From: Fodinibacter sp963747405
GTDB taxonomy: Bacteria; Actinomycetota; Actinomycetes; Actinomycetales; Dermatophilaceae
Direction of reading: 5' to 3'
DNA length: 64,000 nucleotides
Assembly: GCA_963747405.1 (NCBI GenBank)
Contig: CAVVFG010000017.1
Location: 30,479 to 94,478, forward strand
Shown: piece after piece, positions 26,432 to 37,075 of the stretch
How the letters are laid out: each line of letters opens with the position of its first letter
How positions within the stretch are numbered: the stretch's first letter is position 1
Notes under the pieces: generated by a model
Databases searched by the model: none
What the model saw: the letters and a program-made list of their open reading frames with translations, nothing else
Told to the model about the DNA's origin: nothing
Position numbers and translations under genes: made by a program

Positions 26432-27358
26432 TCAGAAGCCGAGCCGGCCCAGCTGCTTGGGGTCGCGCTGCCAGTCCTTGGCCACCTTCACGTGCAGGTC
26501 GAGGTGCACCCGCTGGCCGAGCAGCTCCTCGATGCCGGCCCGCGCGTTCGTGCCGACCTCGCGCAGGCGCGACCCCCCACGGCCGATGACGATCGCCTTC
26601 TGCGAGTCGCGCTCGACGAAGACGTTGACGCGCACGTCGAGCAGCGGCGAGCCCTCGCTGCGACCCTCACGCGGCACGATCTCCTCGACGACGACCGCCA
26701 GGCTGTGCGGCAGCTCGTCGCGGACCCCCTCGAGCGCCGCCTCGCGCACGAGCTCGGCGATCATCACCAGCTCGGGCTCGTCGGTGACCACGTCGTCGGG
26801 ATAGAGCGGGCCCGGCGAGGGTGGCAGGTGCTCGGCCAGCACCGCCGCCACCTCGTCGACCTGGTCGCCCCGGGTCGCCGAGCACGGCACGATGGCCGCC
26901 CAGTCGCCGAGCTGGTCGATGGCGATGAGGTGCTCGGCCATCCGCTTGCGGTCGACCTTGTCGGACTTGGTGGCCAGCGCCACCACGGGCGTATTCTTCC
27001 CGCGCCTGAGCTCGGCGAGCTCGCGCGCGATGAACTGGTCGCCGGGCCCGATCCGCTGGTCGGCGGGCAGGCAGAAGCCGATGACGTCGACCTCGAGCAG
27101 CGTCTCGCGGACCAGGTCGTTGAGCCGCTGACCGAGCAGCGTGCGCGGCTTGTGCAGCCCGGGGGTGTCGACGAGGATCAGCTGGCTGCGAGGGGCGGTG
27201 ACGATGCCGCGGATGGTGTGCCGCGTCGTCTGTGGCTTGCTCGACGTGATCGCGACCTTGCTGCCCACCAGCGCGTTGGTCAGCGTCGACTTGCCGGCGT
27301 TCGGCCGCCCGATGAGGCACGCGAAGCCCGCGACGTACCCTGGCTCGTGCTCGCTCAT
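26432..27358 (-). CDS. era: GTPase Era
   Basis: 308 residues; assists 16S rRNA maturation and 30S assembly. G1 GRPNAGKS (17-24), G3 DTPG (64-67), G4 TKSD (130-133) and the C-terminal KH domain with GRGGSRLREVG are present. ATG 27358 overlaps the stop of the CBS-domain gene (ATGA). Last well-defined gene of phoH-ybeY-CBS-era. Confidence 0.96.
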   Translation of the reverse strand: MSEHEPGYVAGFACLIGRPNAGKSTLTNALVGSKVAITSSKPQTTRHTIRGIVTAPRSQLILVDTPGLHKPRTLLGQRLNDLVRETLLEVDVIGFCLPADQRIGPGDQFIARELAELRRGKNTPVVALATKSDKVDRKRMAEHLIAIDQLGDWAAIVPCSATRGDQVDEVAAVLAEHLPPSPGPLYPDDVVTDEPELVMIAELVREAALEGVRDELPHSLAVVVEEIVPREGRSEGSPLLDVRVNVFVERDSQKAIVIGRGGSRLREVGTNARAGIEELLGQRVHLDLHVKVAKDWQRDPKQLGRLGF

Positions 27359-28644
27359 CCGGCTCGCTCCTCCATCTCCGGCGCGTGCTGCGCCGGCTCG
27401 ACGCGCTCGACGACCACGGTCGCGATCCGGTGCCGGCGACCCGACATCCGCTCGGCGGTCAGGCGCAACCCTGCCACCTCGCAGGTCGACCCGAGAATGG
27501 GCACCCGGCCGATGGCCTTGCCGATCACCCCCCCGACGGTGTCGACCTCTTCCTCGTCGAGGGTCACGCCGAACAGCTCCTCGAGGTCGTCGACGTGCAG
27601 CGTGGCCGCCACGCGCAGCCGACCGTCGCCGAGGTCCTCGACCTCCGGCGCCTCGCGGTCGTACTCGTCGGTGATCTCTCCGACGATCTCCTCGAGGATG
27701 TCCTCGATGGTGACCAGCCCCGCCGTGCCGCCGTACTCGTCGACCACGACCGCGAAGTGGGTCTGGTCGCGCTGCATCTCGCGCAGCAGGTCGTCGACCG
27801 GCTTGCTCTCTGGCACGAACGGCATCGGTCGCATCAGCTCGCGCACCGGCACCGCGCCGGCCTCGGGGTCGGCGTTGAGCCGCCGGATGACGTCCTTGAG
27901 GTAGAGCAGCCCGACCACGTCGTCGACGTCCTTGCCCAGCACCGGGATCCGCGAGAACCCCGAGCGCAGGAACAGGGTCATCGCCTGCCGACAGACCCGG
28001 TCGTCGTCGATGGAGACCATGTCGGTGCGCGGCACCATCACCTCCCGGGCCAACGTGTCGCCGAGCTCGAAGACGGAGTGGATCATCTCGCGCTCCCCCG
28101 CCTCGATCAGCGCCGAGTCGCGCGCCATGTCGACGAGGTCGCGCAGCTCGCTCTCGCTCTCGAACGGCCCGTCGCGGAAGCCCTTTCCGGGCGTGACGGC
28201 GTTGGTGAGGGCGATGAGCAGCCGGCTGAACGGGCCGAGCAGCCGCCTCAGCCACACCGTGGTCGGCGCGGCAGCCAGCGCCACCCGCGAGCTGTGCTGC
28301 GCCCCAAGGGTTCCGGGCGACACCCCGACGACCGCGAAGGAGATGAGGGCCATGATCGCGATGGCGACGAGGAACGGCTGCCAGGTGCCCTCGACCCGGT
28401 CGACGACGGCCAGCGTGATCATCACGGCCACCGTCGACTCGGCGATGACCCGCAGGAACGACAGCACCGACAGATAGGCCGCGGTGTCGCCGACGACCTT
28501 CACCAGCGCCGTGGAGCCGGGGCGGCCCTCCTCGAGCAGCTCGTGGGCCCGGGCCCGCGACATCCGCGAGAAGGCGGCCTCCGCGGTGGAGATCAGGAAG
28601 GCGACGAGGGTGGCGAGCACCGCCGCCGTGACGAGTCCGGTCAT
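27355..28644 (-). CDS. CNNM/CBS-domain hemolysin-family protein (CorC-like)
   Basis: 429 residues. N-terminal DUF21/CNNM membrane domain with four hydrophobic segments, then two CBS domains (about 190-320, including EVMVPRTDM and VDEYGGTAGLVTIEDILEEIVGEI) and a C-terminal CorC/HlyC domain. Proteins of this type are linked to Mg2+ or Co2+ export. The ATG lies 16 nt below the ybeY stop; its own stop overlaps era. Confidence 0.9.
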   Translation of the reverse strand: MTGLVTAAVLATLVAFLISTAEAAFSRMSRARAHELLEEGRPGSTALVKVVGDTAAYLSVLSFLRVIAESTVAVMITLAVVDRVEGTWQPFLVAIAIMALISFAVVGVSPGTLGAQHSSRVALAAAPTTVWLRRLLGPFSRLLIALTNAVTPGKGFRDGPFESESELRDLVDMARDSALIEAGEREMIHSVFELGDTLAREVMVPRTDMVSIDDDRVCRQAMTLFLRSGFSRIPVLGKDVDDVVGLLYLKDVIRRLNADPEAGAVPVRELMRPMPFVPESKPVDDLLREMQRDQTHFAVVVDEYGGTAGLVTIEDILEEIVGEITDEYDREAPEVEDLGDGRLRVAATLHVDDLEELFGVTLDEEEVDTVGGVIGKAIGRVPILGSTCEVAGLRLTAERMSGRRHRIATVVVERVEPAQHAPEMEERAG

Positions 28645-28660
28645 GGTGTCGACCGGCCGG

Positions 28661-29124
28661 TCAGGCGCTGGGGCGACCGCGGGTGGCGAGGAAGGTGAGC
28701 AGCAGCTGGCGCTGCAGCTCGAACATCTCCTTCTCCTCCTCGGCCTCCGCGTGGTCGTAGCCCAGCAGGTGCAGGATGCCGTGCGTCGTGAGCAGCAGCA
28801 GCTCCTCCTCGGTTGCGTGGCCGGCCTCCCGGGCCTGCCGCTGCGCGACGCTCGGGCAGAGCACGATGTCGCCGAGCACGCCCTCCTGGGGCTCGGACCC
28901 CTCTCGGCCGGGCCGCAGCTCGTCCATCGGGAAGCTCATGACGTCGGTGGGCCCGGGCAGGTCCATCCACTGCACGTGCAGAACCTCCATCGCGGCCTCG
29001 TCGACCAGGCGCAGGCACAGGTCAGCCTGGGGGTGCACCCGCATCTGGGCCAGGACGTAGCGGGCGCAGGCCACGAGCTCGAGCTCGTCGAGCCGGAACT
29101 CGGTCTCGTTGAGGACGTCGATGC

Positions 29125-29128
<4 letters not shown>
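28661..29128 (-). CDS. ybeY: Endoribonuclease YbeY
   Basis: 155 residues; single-strand-specific metallo-RNase for 16S rRNA 3' processing and ribosome quality control. The zinc motif HGILHLLGYDH is intact and is preceded by PTDVMSFP. GTG 29128 overlaps the phoH stop (GTGA), giving the standard phoH-ybeY order. Confidence 0.95.
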
Positions 29129-31236
<2,108 letters not shown>

Positions 31237-31290
31237 CGTGGGAAGAGTCTACGAGCCCGTGCCGGCCCCCGGCACACGAGAATGCGCCGC

Positions 31291-31644
31291 TCACCCGGGG
31301 GGCCAGCTCAGCGGGCGGCCACCGATCACGTGCAGGTGGGCGTGGAATACGCTCTGCTGCGCCGCCTCGCCGGTGTTGGCCACCAGCCGGTAGCCGGGCA
31401 GGCCCTCGGCGGAGGCCACCTGTGCGGCGAGCCCCACGGCGTCGGCCAGCTCGTCAGCGGATGCCGTGGCCAGGCCGGCGAGGTCGGGGACGTGCCGGCG
31501 GGGCACGACCAGGACGTGCGTGGGCGCGGCGGGCTCGATGTCGCGAAAGGCCAGCGAGTACTCGCTCTCGGCCACCACCTGCGCGGGGATCGCGCCGGAG
31601 ACGATGCGGCAGAAGAGGCAGTCCTGGCTCGGGCTGGGGCTCAT
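31291..31644 (-). CDS. HIT-family (HINT-like) nucleotide hydrolase
   Basis: 117 residues with the histidine triad HAHLHVIGG near the C-terminus and CLFCRIVSGAIPA near the N-terminus, typical of HINT purine-nucleoside phosphoramidases. TAGATT ends 8 nt before the ATG. Same strand as phoH, 54 nt upstream of it. Confidence 0.92.
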   Translation of the reverse strand: MSPSPSQDCLFCRIVSGAIPAQVVAESEYSLAFRDIEPAAPTHVLVVPRRHVPDLAGLATASADELADAVGLAAQVASAEGLPGYRLVANTGEAAQQSVFHAHLHVIGGRPLSWPPG

Positions 31645-31697
31645 ACCCCCTGAATCTAGTCGTACCGCGAGCCGCCGCCGTCTGTCACGATTCCCCG

Positions 31698-32555
31698 ATG
31701 ACGACCGACCACCGCGACACCGACGCCTTCCGGGGCGCCACGTTCCGGCGCGTCGACCTCTCCGGCGCCTCGTTGCGTGAGGTCGACCTGTCCGGGGCCA
31801 CGATCCGCGACTCCGACGTCTCCGGGCTGCGCATCGTCGCCTCGGTGGTCGACGACGTGCACCTCTCGGGCCACGAGGGCGTGGGCCGGGTGTGGGTCGA
31901 CGACGTCGAGGTCACGGCCTACGTGCGCGCTGAGCTCGACAGCCGCCACCCCGAGCGGGTGCTGGTGCGCCAGATGCGCACCAGCGACGACGTGCGCCGG
32001 GCCTGGGCTCAGGTCGACGCCCTGTGGAACGACACGGTCACGCACGCGGCGACCCTGCCCGAGGAGCTGCTGCACGAGCGGGTCGGCGACGAGTGGTCCT
32101 TCCTCGAGACCGTGCGCCACCTGGTGTTCGCCGACGACATCTGGGTGGGGCGGCTGCTGGCCGACGAGCCGGGCACCTTCCACCCCCTGGGCGTGCCACC
32201 CACCGACACCACGGATGCCGGGGCCGAGCAGATGGGCCTGACCCTCACCGCCCGTGCGCCGTTCGTCGAGGTGGCGGCCCTGCACCAGGACCGCCGCCGC
32301 CGGTTCACGGCCCTGCTCGACGGCGTCGTGGACGCCGACCTGTTCGAGGTGCGCACCGCCGTGCTCGCACCGGACTGGGGCGAGGAGTCGTTCACCGTGC
32401 TGGAGTGCCTGACCGTCGTGGTGCGCGAGCACCTCGAGCACCTCCGGTTCGCCGAGCGCGACCTCGCGGCGCTCGAGGCCCGGCCGGTCGGCGCCGCTCG
32501 GGCGGTCTCAAGCAGCCCTTCCTCGCACACGGCCTCGAGCGAGAGCACCCGGTAG
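31698..32555 (+). CDS. DinB-family protein with pentapeptide-like N-terminus
   Basis: 285 residues. Residues 10-50 hold pentapeptide-like steps (FRGATFRRVDLSGASLREVD), then a DinB_2 four-helix metal-binding domain with TVRHLVFADDIW and later REHLEHLRF supplying His residues. Function is unknown; it may be a thiol-dependent transferase. The last ~20 residues are Ser-rich and may be unconstrained. CACGAT ends 6 nt before ATG 31698. Confidence 0.75.
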   Translation: MTTDHRDTDAFRGATFRRVDLSGASLREVDLSGATIRDSDVSGLRIVASVVDDVHLSGHEGVGRVWVDDVEVTAYVRAELDSRHPERVLVRQMRTSDDVRRAWAQVDALWNDTVTHAATLPEELLHERVGDEWSFLETVRHLVFADDIWVGRLLADEPGTFHPLGVPPTDTTDAGAEQMGLTLTARAPFVEVAALHQDRRRRFTALLDGVVDADLFEVRTAVLAPDWGEESFTVLECLTVVVREHLEHLRFAERDLAALEARPVGAARAVSSSPSSHTASSESTR

Positions 32556-32595
32556 CCGTCGCGGTCGAAGGGCTCCGCGGGAGAGGTCGGCCGTC

Positions 32596-32802
32596 TCAGG
32601 ACGGCGTGCCATCGCCGCCCGGGGCGCCGGAGTCGTTGGCGCCCGGCGCGTCTTCGCCGGTCGACGCGTCGAGCCCGTCGGGGCGGCCCTCCTCTGGCGC
32701 GTTCAGCGAGGGCTCGGAGTCCTGGTCGTGCTCCTGCGGCTCGCCGTCGGGCTGGTCGGACGGGGGCGTGACGTCGTCGACGCCGGGCTGGGTCTCACTC
32801 AT
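32596..32802 (-). CDS. Small acidic disordered protein (hypothetical)
   Basis: 68 residues rich in Asp, Glu, Pro and Gly, with no hydrophobic core. It starts 35 nt below the rsmE stop on the same strand, so it may be the last gene of hrcA-dnaJ-rsmE. No clear Shine-Dalgarno and no domain recognised; coding status is uncertain. Confidence 0.4.
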   Translation of the reverse strand: MSETQPGVDDVTPPSDQPDGEPQEHDQDSEPSLNAPEEGRPDGLDASTGEDAPGANDSGAPGGDGTPS

Positions 32803-32837
32803 GCCACAGCACTACCCACCCGAGGCGCCCCGATTCG

Positions 32838-33581
32838 TCAGCGCCAGCGCGACATCGCGCTGAGCACTGCCAGCGCGGCCGGTCCAGCGCTCGACGAGCG
32901 CAGGACGGTGCCGCCGAGCCGCACCAGCACCGCGCCGGCGTCCTCGAGGGCGGTGAGCTCGTCGGGTGCGATGCCGCCCTCGGGCCCGACGACGACCAGC
33001 ACGTCACCGGCATCCGGCAGGGTGACGCCGGCGAGCGGCACGGCGGCGTCCTCGTGCAGCACGAACGCGGCCGCCGCCGAGCGCACGCGCTCGGCGACAT
33101 CGGCCGTGCTGGCGGTGGGGTCAAGCGCCGGGCGCCGGGTGCGGCGCGACTGCTTGGTCGCGGCGACCAGCACGGCATCCCACTTGCGCCGGGCCTTCGC
33201 GCCGCGCTCCCCCCGCCACTGCACCACGCTGCGCGCCGCCTGCCACGGCACCACCTCGTCGACCCCGCACTCGGTGGCGGCCTCGACCGCCTGGTCGTCG
33301 CGGTCGTTCTTGGCCAGGGCCTGCACCAGCACGAACCGGGGCTGCGGCTCGGGGTCGCTGCCCACCGACACCACCCGCAGGTCGAGCGTGCCCGCCCCCA
33401 CGGCCACCACCTCGCCCTCGAGGCGCAGCCCCGCACCGTCCGTGAGCAGCAGGTGCTCCCCCACCCTGGTGCGCCGCACGGTGGCGGCGTGCCGGCCCTC
33501 GGGGCCGTCGACCACGACGACGTCGCCGACCTCGCGCCCCGCGAGGGCGTCGGGGGGCAGGAGGTGCAGCGGCAGGGTCAT
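32838..33581 (-). CDS. rsmE: 16S rRNA (uracil1498-N3)-methyltransferase
   Basis: 247 residues, SPOUT fold. N-terminal PUA-like part, then VLVQALAKNDRDD, VVGPEGGI and LGGTVLRSSSAGPAAL, the knotted SAM-binding motifs. ATG 33581 overlaps the dnaJ stop (ATGA). Conserved partner of hrcA-dnaJ in actinobacteria. Confidence 0.94.
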   Translation of the reverse strand: MTLPLHLLPPDALAGREVGDVVVVDGPEGRHAATVRRTRVGEHLLLTDGAGLRLEGEVVAVGAGTLDLRVVSVGSDPEPQPRFVLVQALAKNDRDDQAVEAATECGVDEVVPWQAARSVVQWRGERGAKARRKWDAVLVAATKQSRRTRRPALDPTASTADVAERVRSAAAAFVLHEDAAVPLAGVTLPDAGDVLVVVGPEGGIAPDELTALEDAGAVLVRLGGTVLRSSSAGPAALAVLSAMSRWR

Positions 33582-34705
33582 CGCGCCTTGAAGGCGTCGC
33601 GCAGCTTGCCGAAGATCGAGCCCTCGGCGGGGTTGGTGACGCGGCCCTCGGGGCGCTCCTCGCCGCGCGCGCTGGCGAGCTGGCGGAGCAGCTCCTCCTG
33701 GGCGGCGTCGAGCCGGGTGGGCGTCTGCACCATGGTGTGCACGACGAGGTCGCCGCGCCCGCTCCCCCGCAGGTGGGTGACACCGAGCCCGCGCAGGGTG
33801 AGGGAGTCACCGGACTGGGTGCCACGACGCACGTCGAGGTCACGGGGGCCGTCGAAGGTCTCCATCGGCAGGGTCGCGCCGAGCGCCGCCGCGGTCATCG
33901 GGACCTCGATGGTGGCGTGCAGGTCGTCACCACGCCGCTGGAAGGTGGGGTGACGGTTGACGGCCACCTCGACGTAGAGGTCACCGGCCGGCCCGGACCC
34001 GTGCCCCACCTCGCCCTCGCCGGCGAGCTGGATGCGGGTGCCGGTGTCGACGCCCGCCGGCACCTTGAGGGTGAGGGTGCGCCGGGTGCGCACCCGGCCG
34101 TCGCCGGAGCACTCGTAGCAGGGGTCGGTGATGATCTGGCCGAAGCCCTGGCAGGTCATGCAGGGGCGGGTGGTCATCACCTGTCCCAGGAAGCTGCGCT
34201 GCACCTGCTGGATCTCGCCCCGCCCGGCGCAGACGTCACAGGTGCGCGTCGAGGTGCCCGGCTGCATGCCGGCCCCGTGGCAGGTGCCGCAGGCCACCGC
34301 GGTGTCGATGGTGAGGTCCTTCTGGGCCCCGAACACGGCGTCGCCGAGGTCGATGTCGAGGCGCACCAGGGCGTCCTGGCCGCGCGTGGTGCGAGAGCGC
34401 GGGCCGCGCCCCGCCGTGCCGGCCTGGCCGCCGAAGAAGGCGTCCATGATGTCGCTGAACGAGAAGCCCTGGCCGAACCCGGCGGCGCCGGACCCGTAGG
34501 GGTCGGAGCCGTGGTCGTAGGCCTGCCGCTTGTCGGGGTCGGAGAGCACGTCGTAGGCCTGCGAGAGCCTCTTGAACTGCTCCTCGGCCTCAGGCCCGGG
34601 GTTGACGTCGGGGTGGTAGCGGCGGGCCGAGCGGCGGTAGGCGCGCTTGATGTCCTCCGCGGTGGCGTCGCGGGCGACCCCGAGGTCGGCGTAATAGTCG
34701 TTCAC
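33578..34705 (-). CDS. dnaJ: Chaperone protein DnaJ
   Basis: 375-residue type I J-protein that stimulates DnaK. J domain with HPD (about 30-32), Gly/Phe-rich stretch, four zinc repeats (CGTCHGAG, CDVCAGRG, CMTCQGFG, CYECSGDG) and C-terminal substrate-binding domains. It starts 15 nt after the hrcA stop with an AAGGA-like site. This is the hrcA-linked DnaJ2 paralogue by context, under CIRCE control. Confidence 0.95.
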   Translation of the reverse strand: MNDYYADLGVARDATAEDIKRAYRRSARRYHPDVNPGPEAEEQFKRLSQAYDVLSDPDKRQAYDHGSDPYGSGAAGFGQGFSFSDIMDAFFGGQAGTAGRGPRSRTTRGQDALVRLDIDLGDAVFGAQKDLTIDTAVACGTCHGAGMQPGTSTRTCDVCAGRGEIQQVQRSFLGQVMTTRPCMTCQGFGQIITDPCYECSGDGRVRTRRTLTLKVPAGVDTGTRIQLAGEGEVGHGSGPAGDLYVEVAVNRHPTFQRRGDDLHATIEVPMTAAALGATLPMETFDGPRDLDVRRGTQSGDSLTLRGLGVTHLRGSGRGDLVVHTMVQTPTRLDAAQEELLRQLASARGEERPEGRVTNPAEGSIFGKLRDAFKAR

Positions 34706-34720
34706 AGAAGGGTTGGTCCT

Positions 34721-35755
34721 TTACTCCGCGAGGATTCGCGAGACGTAGGTCGCGACGGCGCGCACGGACGCCATCGTCGTGGGGTAGTCCATGCGGGTGG
34801 GGCCGACGACGCCGAGCCCGGCGACGAGATCGGCCCCGGCACCGTAGCCCGAGGTGACCATCGAGGTGGTCTGCAGGCCCTCGTACGGGTTCTCGTGGCC
34901 GATGCGCACGGCGATGCTGCCGCCCTGCTCGGCGACGGTGCCGAGCAGCTTGAGCAGCACGACGTGCTCCTCGAGGGCCTCGAGCACCGGGCCCAGGCTC
35001 ATGGTGAAGTCGGGGCCGACCCGCGCCAGGTTGGCGGTGCCGGCGAGCACGACGCGCTCCTCGCGCTCCTCGACCAGGGAGTCCTCGAGGGCGGTGCTGA
35101 TGGCGCGCACGAGGTCGCGCACCGACGGGTCGAGGCGCTCGGGCACCGCCGACAGCTCATGGGCCGCCTCGGCGAGGGGGCGCCCACTGGTGGCGCGGTT
35201 GAGCTCGGTGCGCAGGGTCGACAGCACACCCTCGCCGTCGCCGGAGAGCAGGTCGGTGCCGACCGCGATGACCCGCTGCTCGACCCGACCCGTGGTGGTG
35301 ATGAGCACCACGAGCAGCCGGTCGGCGCTGATCGGCACGAGCTCGACGTGGCGCACGGACGACCGGGCCAGCGACGGGTACTGCACGACGGCAACCTGGC
35401 GGGTGAGCGAGGCGAGCAGGCGCACGGTGCGGTCGACCACGTCGTCGAGGTCGACGGCACCCTCGAGGAACTGGCCGATGGCGCGCTGTTCCGCCGCGCT
35501 CATCGGCTTCACGGCCGAGAGCCGGTCGACGAACAGGCGGTAGCCGGCGTCGGTGGGCACCCGTCCGGCGCTGGTGTGGGGGGCGGCGATCAGCCCCTCC
35601 TCCTCGAGCGCGGCCATGTCGTTGCGTACGGTGGCGGCCGACACGCCGAGGTGGTGACGCTCGAGCAGGGCCTTGGAGCCGACCGGCTCCGAGGTCTCGA
35701 CGTAGTCCTGGACGATGGCGCGCAACACGCGCAGCCGGCGGTCCTCACTCATCAT
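34721..35755 (-). CDS. hrcA: Heat-inducible transcription repressor HrcA
   Basis: 344 residues. Winged-helix N-terminus (EPVGSKALLERH, VSAATVRNDMAALEEEGLI, HTSAGRVPTDAGYR) followed by the GAF-like sensor domain. Binds CIRCE and is kept active by GroEL. ATG 35755 has GGAGG 7 nt upstream; the next codon is also ATG. A CIRCE element lies 46 bp upstream, so the operon is autoregulated. Confidence 0.96.
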   Translation of the reverse strand: MMSEDRRLRVLRAIVQDYVETSEPVGSKALLERHHLGVSAATVRNDMAALEEEGLIAAPHTSAGRVPTDAGYRLFVDRLSAVKPMSAAEQRAIGQFLEGAVDLDDVVDRTVRLLASLTRQVAVVQYPSLARSSVRHVELVPISADRLLVVLITTTGRVEQRVIAVGTDLLSGDGEGVLSTLRTELNRATSGRPLAEAAHELSAVPERLDPSVRDLVRAISTALEDSLVEEREERVVLAGTANLARVGPDFTMSLGPVLEALEEHVVLLKLLGTVAEQGGSIAVRIGHENPYEGLQTTSMVTSGYGAGADLVAGLGVVGPTRMDYPTTMASVRAVATYVSRILAE

Positions 35756-35800
35756 GGGGTCACCTCCGGGACATCTGGAACGGACGGCAGGGCGCGGGTG

Positions 35801-35827
35801 CTGGCACTCTCGCGCGTCGAGTGCCAA
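35801..35827 (-). promoter_or_regulatory. CIRCE operator of the hrcA-dnaJ operon
   Basis: On the minus strand TTGGCACTC-N9-GAGTGCCAG, matching the CIRCE consensus (TTAGCACTC-N9-GAGTGCTAA) with the core arms intact. A TAGAAT -10 (35827-35832) touches its upstream edge, so HrcA would cover the transcription start. Confidence 0.93.
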
Positions 35828-35896
35828 TTCTAACGGCCCGGGTCCGACCCGCGCGAATGCCGGGAACCAGTCTCGACGTCGCGTAGCCTTCCCGCC

Positions 35897-36772
35897 GTGA
35901 CGAACGGGTACGGCGGCGACGTGCTGGGGGGCGACTGGCGGCGGCCGCCGCGGGGACGCTCGGTCGAGCTGCCCGCCGAGCCCGGGACGGTGGTGGAGGA
36001 CGTCGAGACCGGCTGGGTCGGCGCCGTCGTGCGCGTCGAGAAGGCCGGCGGCGTGCGCGTGGTGCACCTCGAGGACCGGCACGGGCGCACCAGGGGCTTC
36101 CGCCTGGGCCCCGGTTTCCTCGTCGACGGCGCGCCCGTCACCCTCACTCCCCCACGCGCGACGGCGGACGCCGGACTGGCCCGGGCGCGGGCGGCATCCG
36201 CGCGCACCGCCAGCGGCTCGCGGGCGGTGACCGGGCAGCGGGCCCGGGTCGCCATCGGGTCGCGCCTCTACGTCGAGGGCAGGCACGACGCCGAGCTGGT
36301 CGAGAAGGTGTGGGGCGCCGACCTGCGCGTCGAGGGTGTGGTGGTCGAGATGCTCGACGGCGTCGACGACCTCGCCGGGGCGATCCGGCAGGTCGCCCCG
36401 GGTCCGGGGCGCCGGATGGGCGTGCTCGTCGACCACCTGGTGCCCGGCACCAAGGAGTGGCGCGTCGTGCAGGAGGCACGGGCCGTGCAGCCGTATGCCG
36501 CGCACGTGCTCGTCGTGGGCCACCCCTACGTCGACGTGTGGCAGTCGGTGAAGCCGCAGCGCCTCGGGATGCCGGCCTGGCCGGTGATCCCGCGCGGCAC
36601 GTCGTGGAAGGCCGGAATCGCCGCGCACCTCGGCTGGCCGCACTCCAGCCAGGCCGACCTCGCGCTCGCCTGGCGCCGCATCCTGGCGTCGGTCGAGACC
36701 TACGCCGACCTCGAGCCCGAGCTGCTCGGCCGGGTCGAGGAGCTCATCGACTTCGTCACGGCGCCGGGCTGA
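35897..36772 (+). CDS. DUF3097 family protein
   Basis: 291 residues. A Toprim-like middle (SRLYVEGRHDAELVEKVWG ... GVLVDHLVPGTKEWRV ... VVGHPYVDVWQSVKP) is preceded by a strand-rich N-terminus. It is an actinobacterial family next to hrcA in many genomes, without known function. TAGCCT ends 7 nt before GTG 35897. Its last 17 bp overlap the convergent TfoX-like gene. Confidence 0.85.
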   Translation: MTNGYGGDVLGGDWRRPPRGRSVELPAEPGTVVEDVETGWVGAVVRVEKAGGVRVVHLEDRHGRTRGFRLGPGFLVDGAPVTLTPPRATADAGLARARAASARTASGSRAVTGQRARVAIGSRLYVEGRHDAELVEKVWGADLRVEGVVVEMLDGVDDLAGAIRQVAPGPGRRMGVLVDHLVPGTKEWRVVQEARAVQPYAAHVLVVGHPYVDVWQSVKPQRLGMPAWPVIPRGTSWKAGIAAHLGWPHSSQADLALAWRRILASVETYADLEPELLGRVEELIDFVTAPG

Positions 36773-37070
36773 CCGAGGCGCGCGCGGCCGCCGCCCCCCG
36801 GTCGAGCCACTCGTGGAGCACCGCGTCGTCGGTGACGACGTCGGGGTCGACGTGCACCCAGCCCCGGCTGGTGCGACCGCCCTTGACCATCGGCCCCACA
36901 CCGTCGCGCTCCAGCAGCGCCGCCTGGGCGTCGGCACCCACTCGCACGAGCAGCCCACGCTCGCTCGCCGAACAGGCGAGGGCACCGTCGACCATGAACC
37001 CGGTGCCGCCGAACATCCGCTTCTCCTCGGCGGCCGGCAGGTGGGCGCGGACGCGGTCGACGAGCTCCAT
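36756..37070 (-). CDS. TfoX N-terminal domain protein
   Basis: 104 residues matching the TfoX/Sxy N-terminal fold: EKRMFGGTGFMVDG, VRVGADAQAAL and a terminal GWVHVD strand. The C-terminal competence domain is missing, as usual for this actinobacterial family. Role unknown. Confidence 0.82.
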   Translation of the reverse strand: MELVDRVRAHLPAAEEKRMFGGTGFMVDGALACSASERGLLVRVGADAQAALLERDGVGPMVKGGRTSRGWVHVDPDVVTDDAVLHEWLDRGAAAARASVSPAP

Positions 37071-37075
37071 GGGGA

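Noticed and set aside
35840..35860. A -35 box for the hrcA promoter
   Set aside because: Only the TAGAAT -10 at the CIRCE edge is convincing; no TTGACA-like hexamer lies at 16-18 bp.
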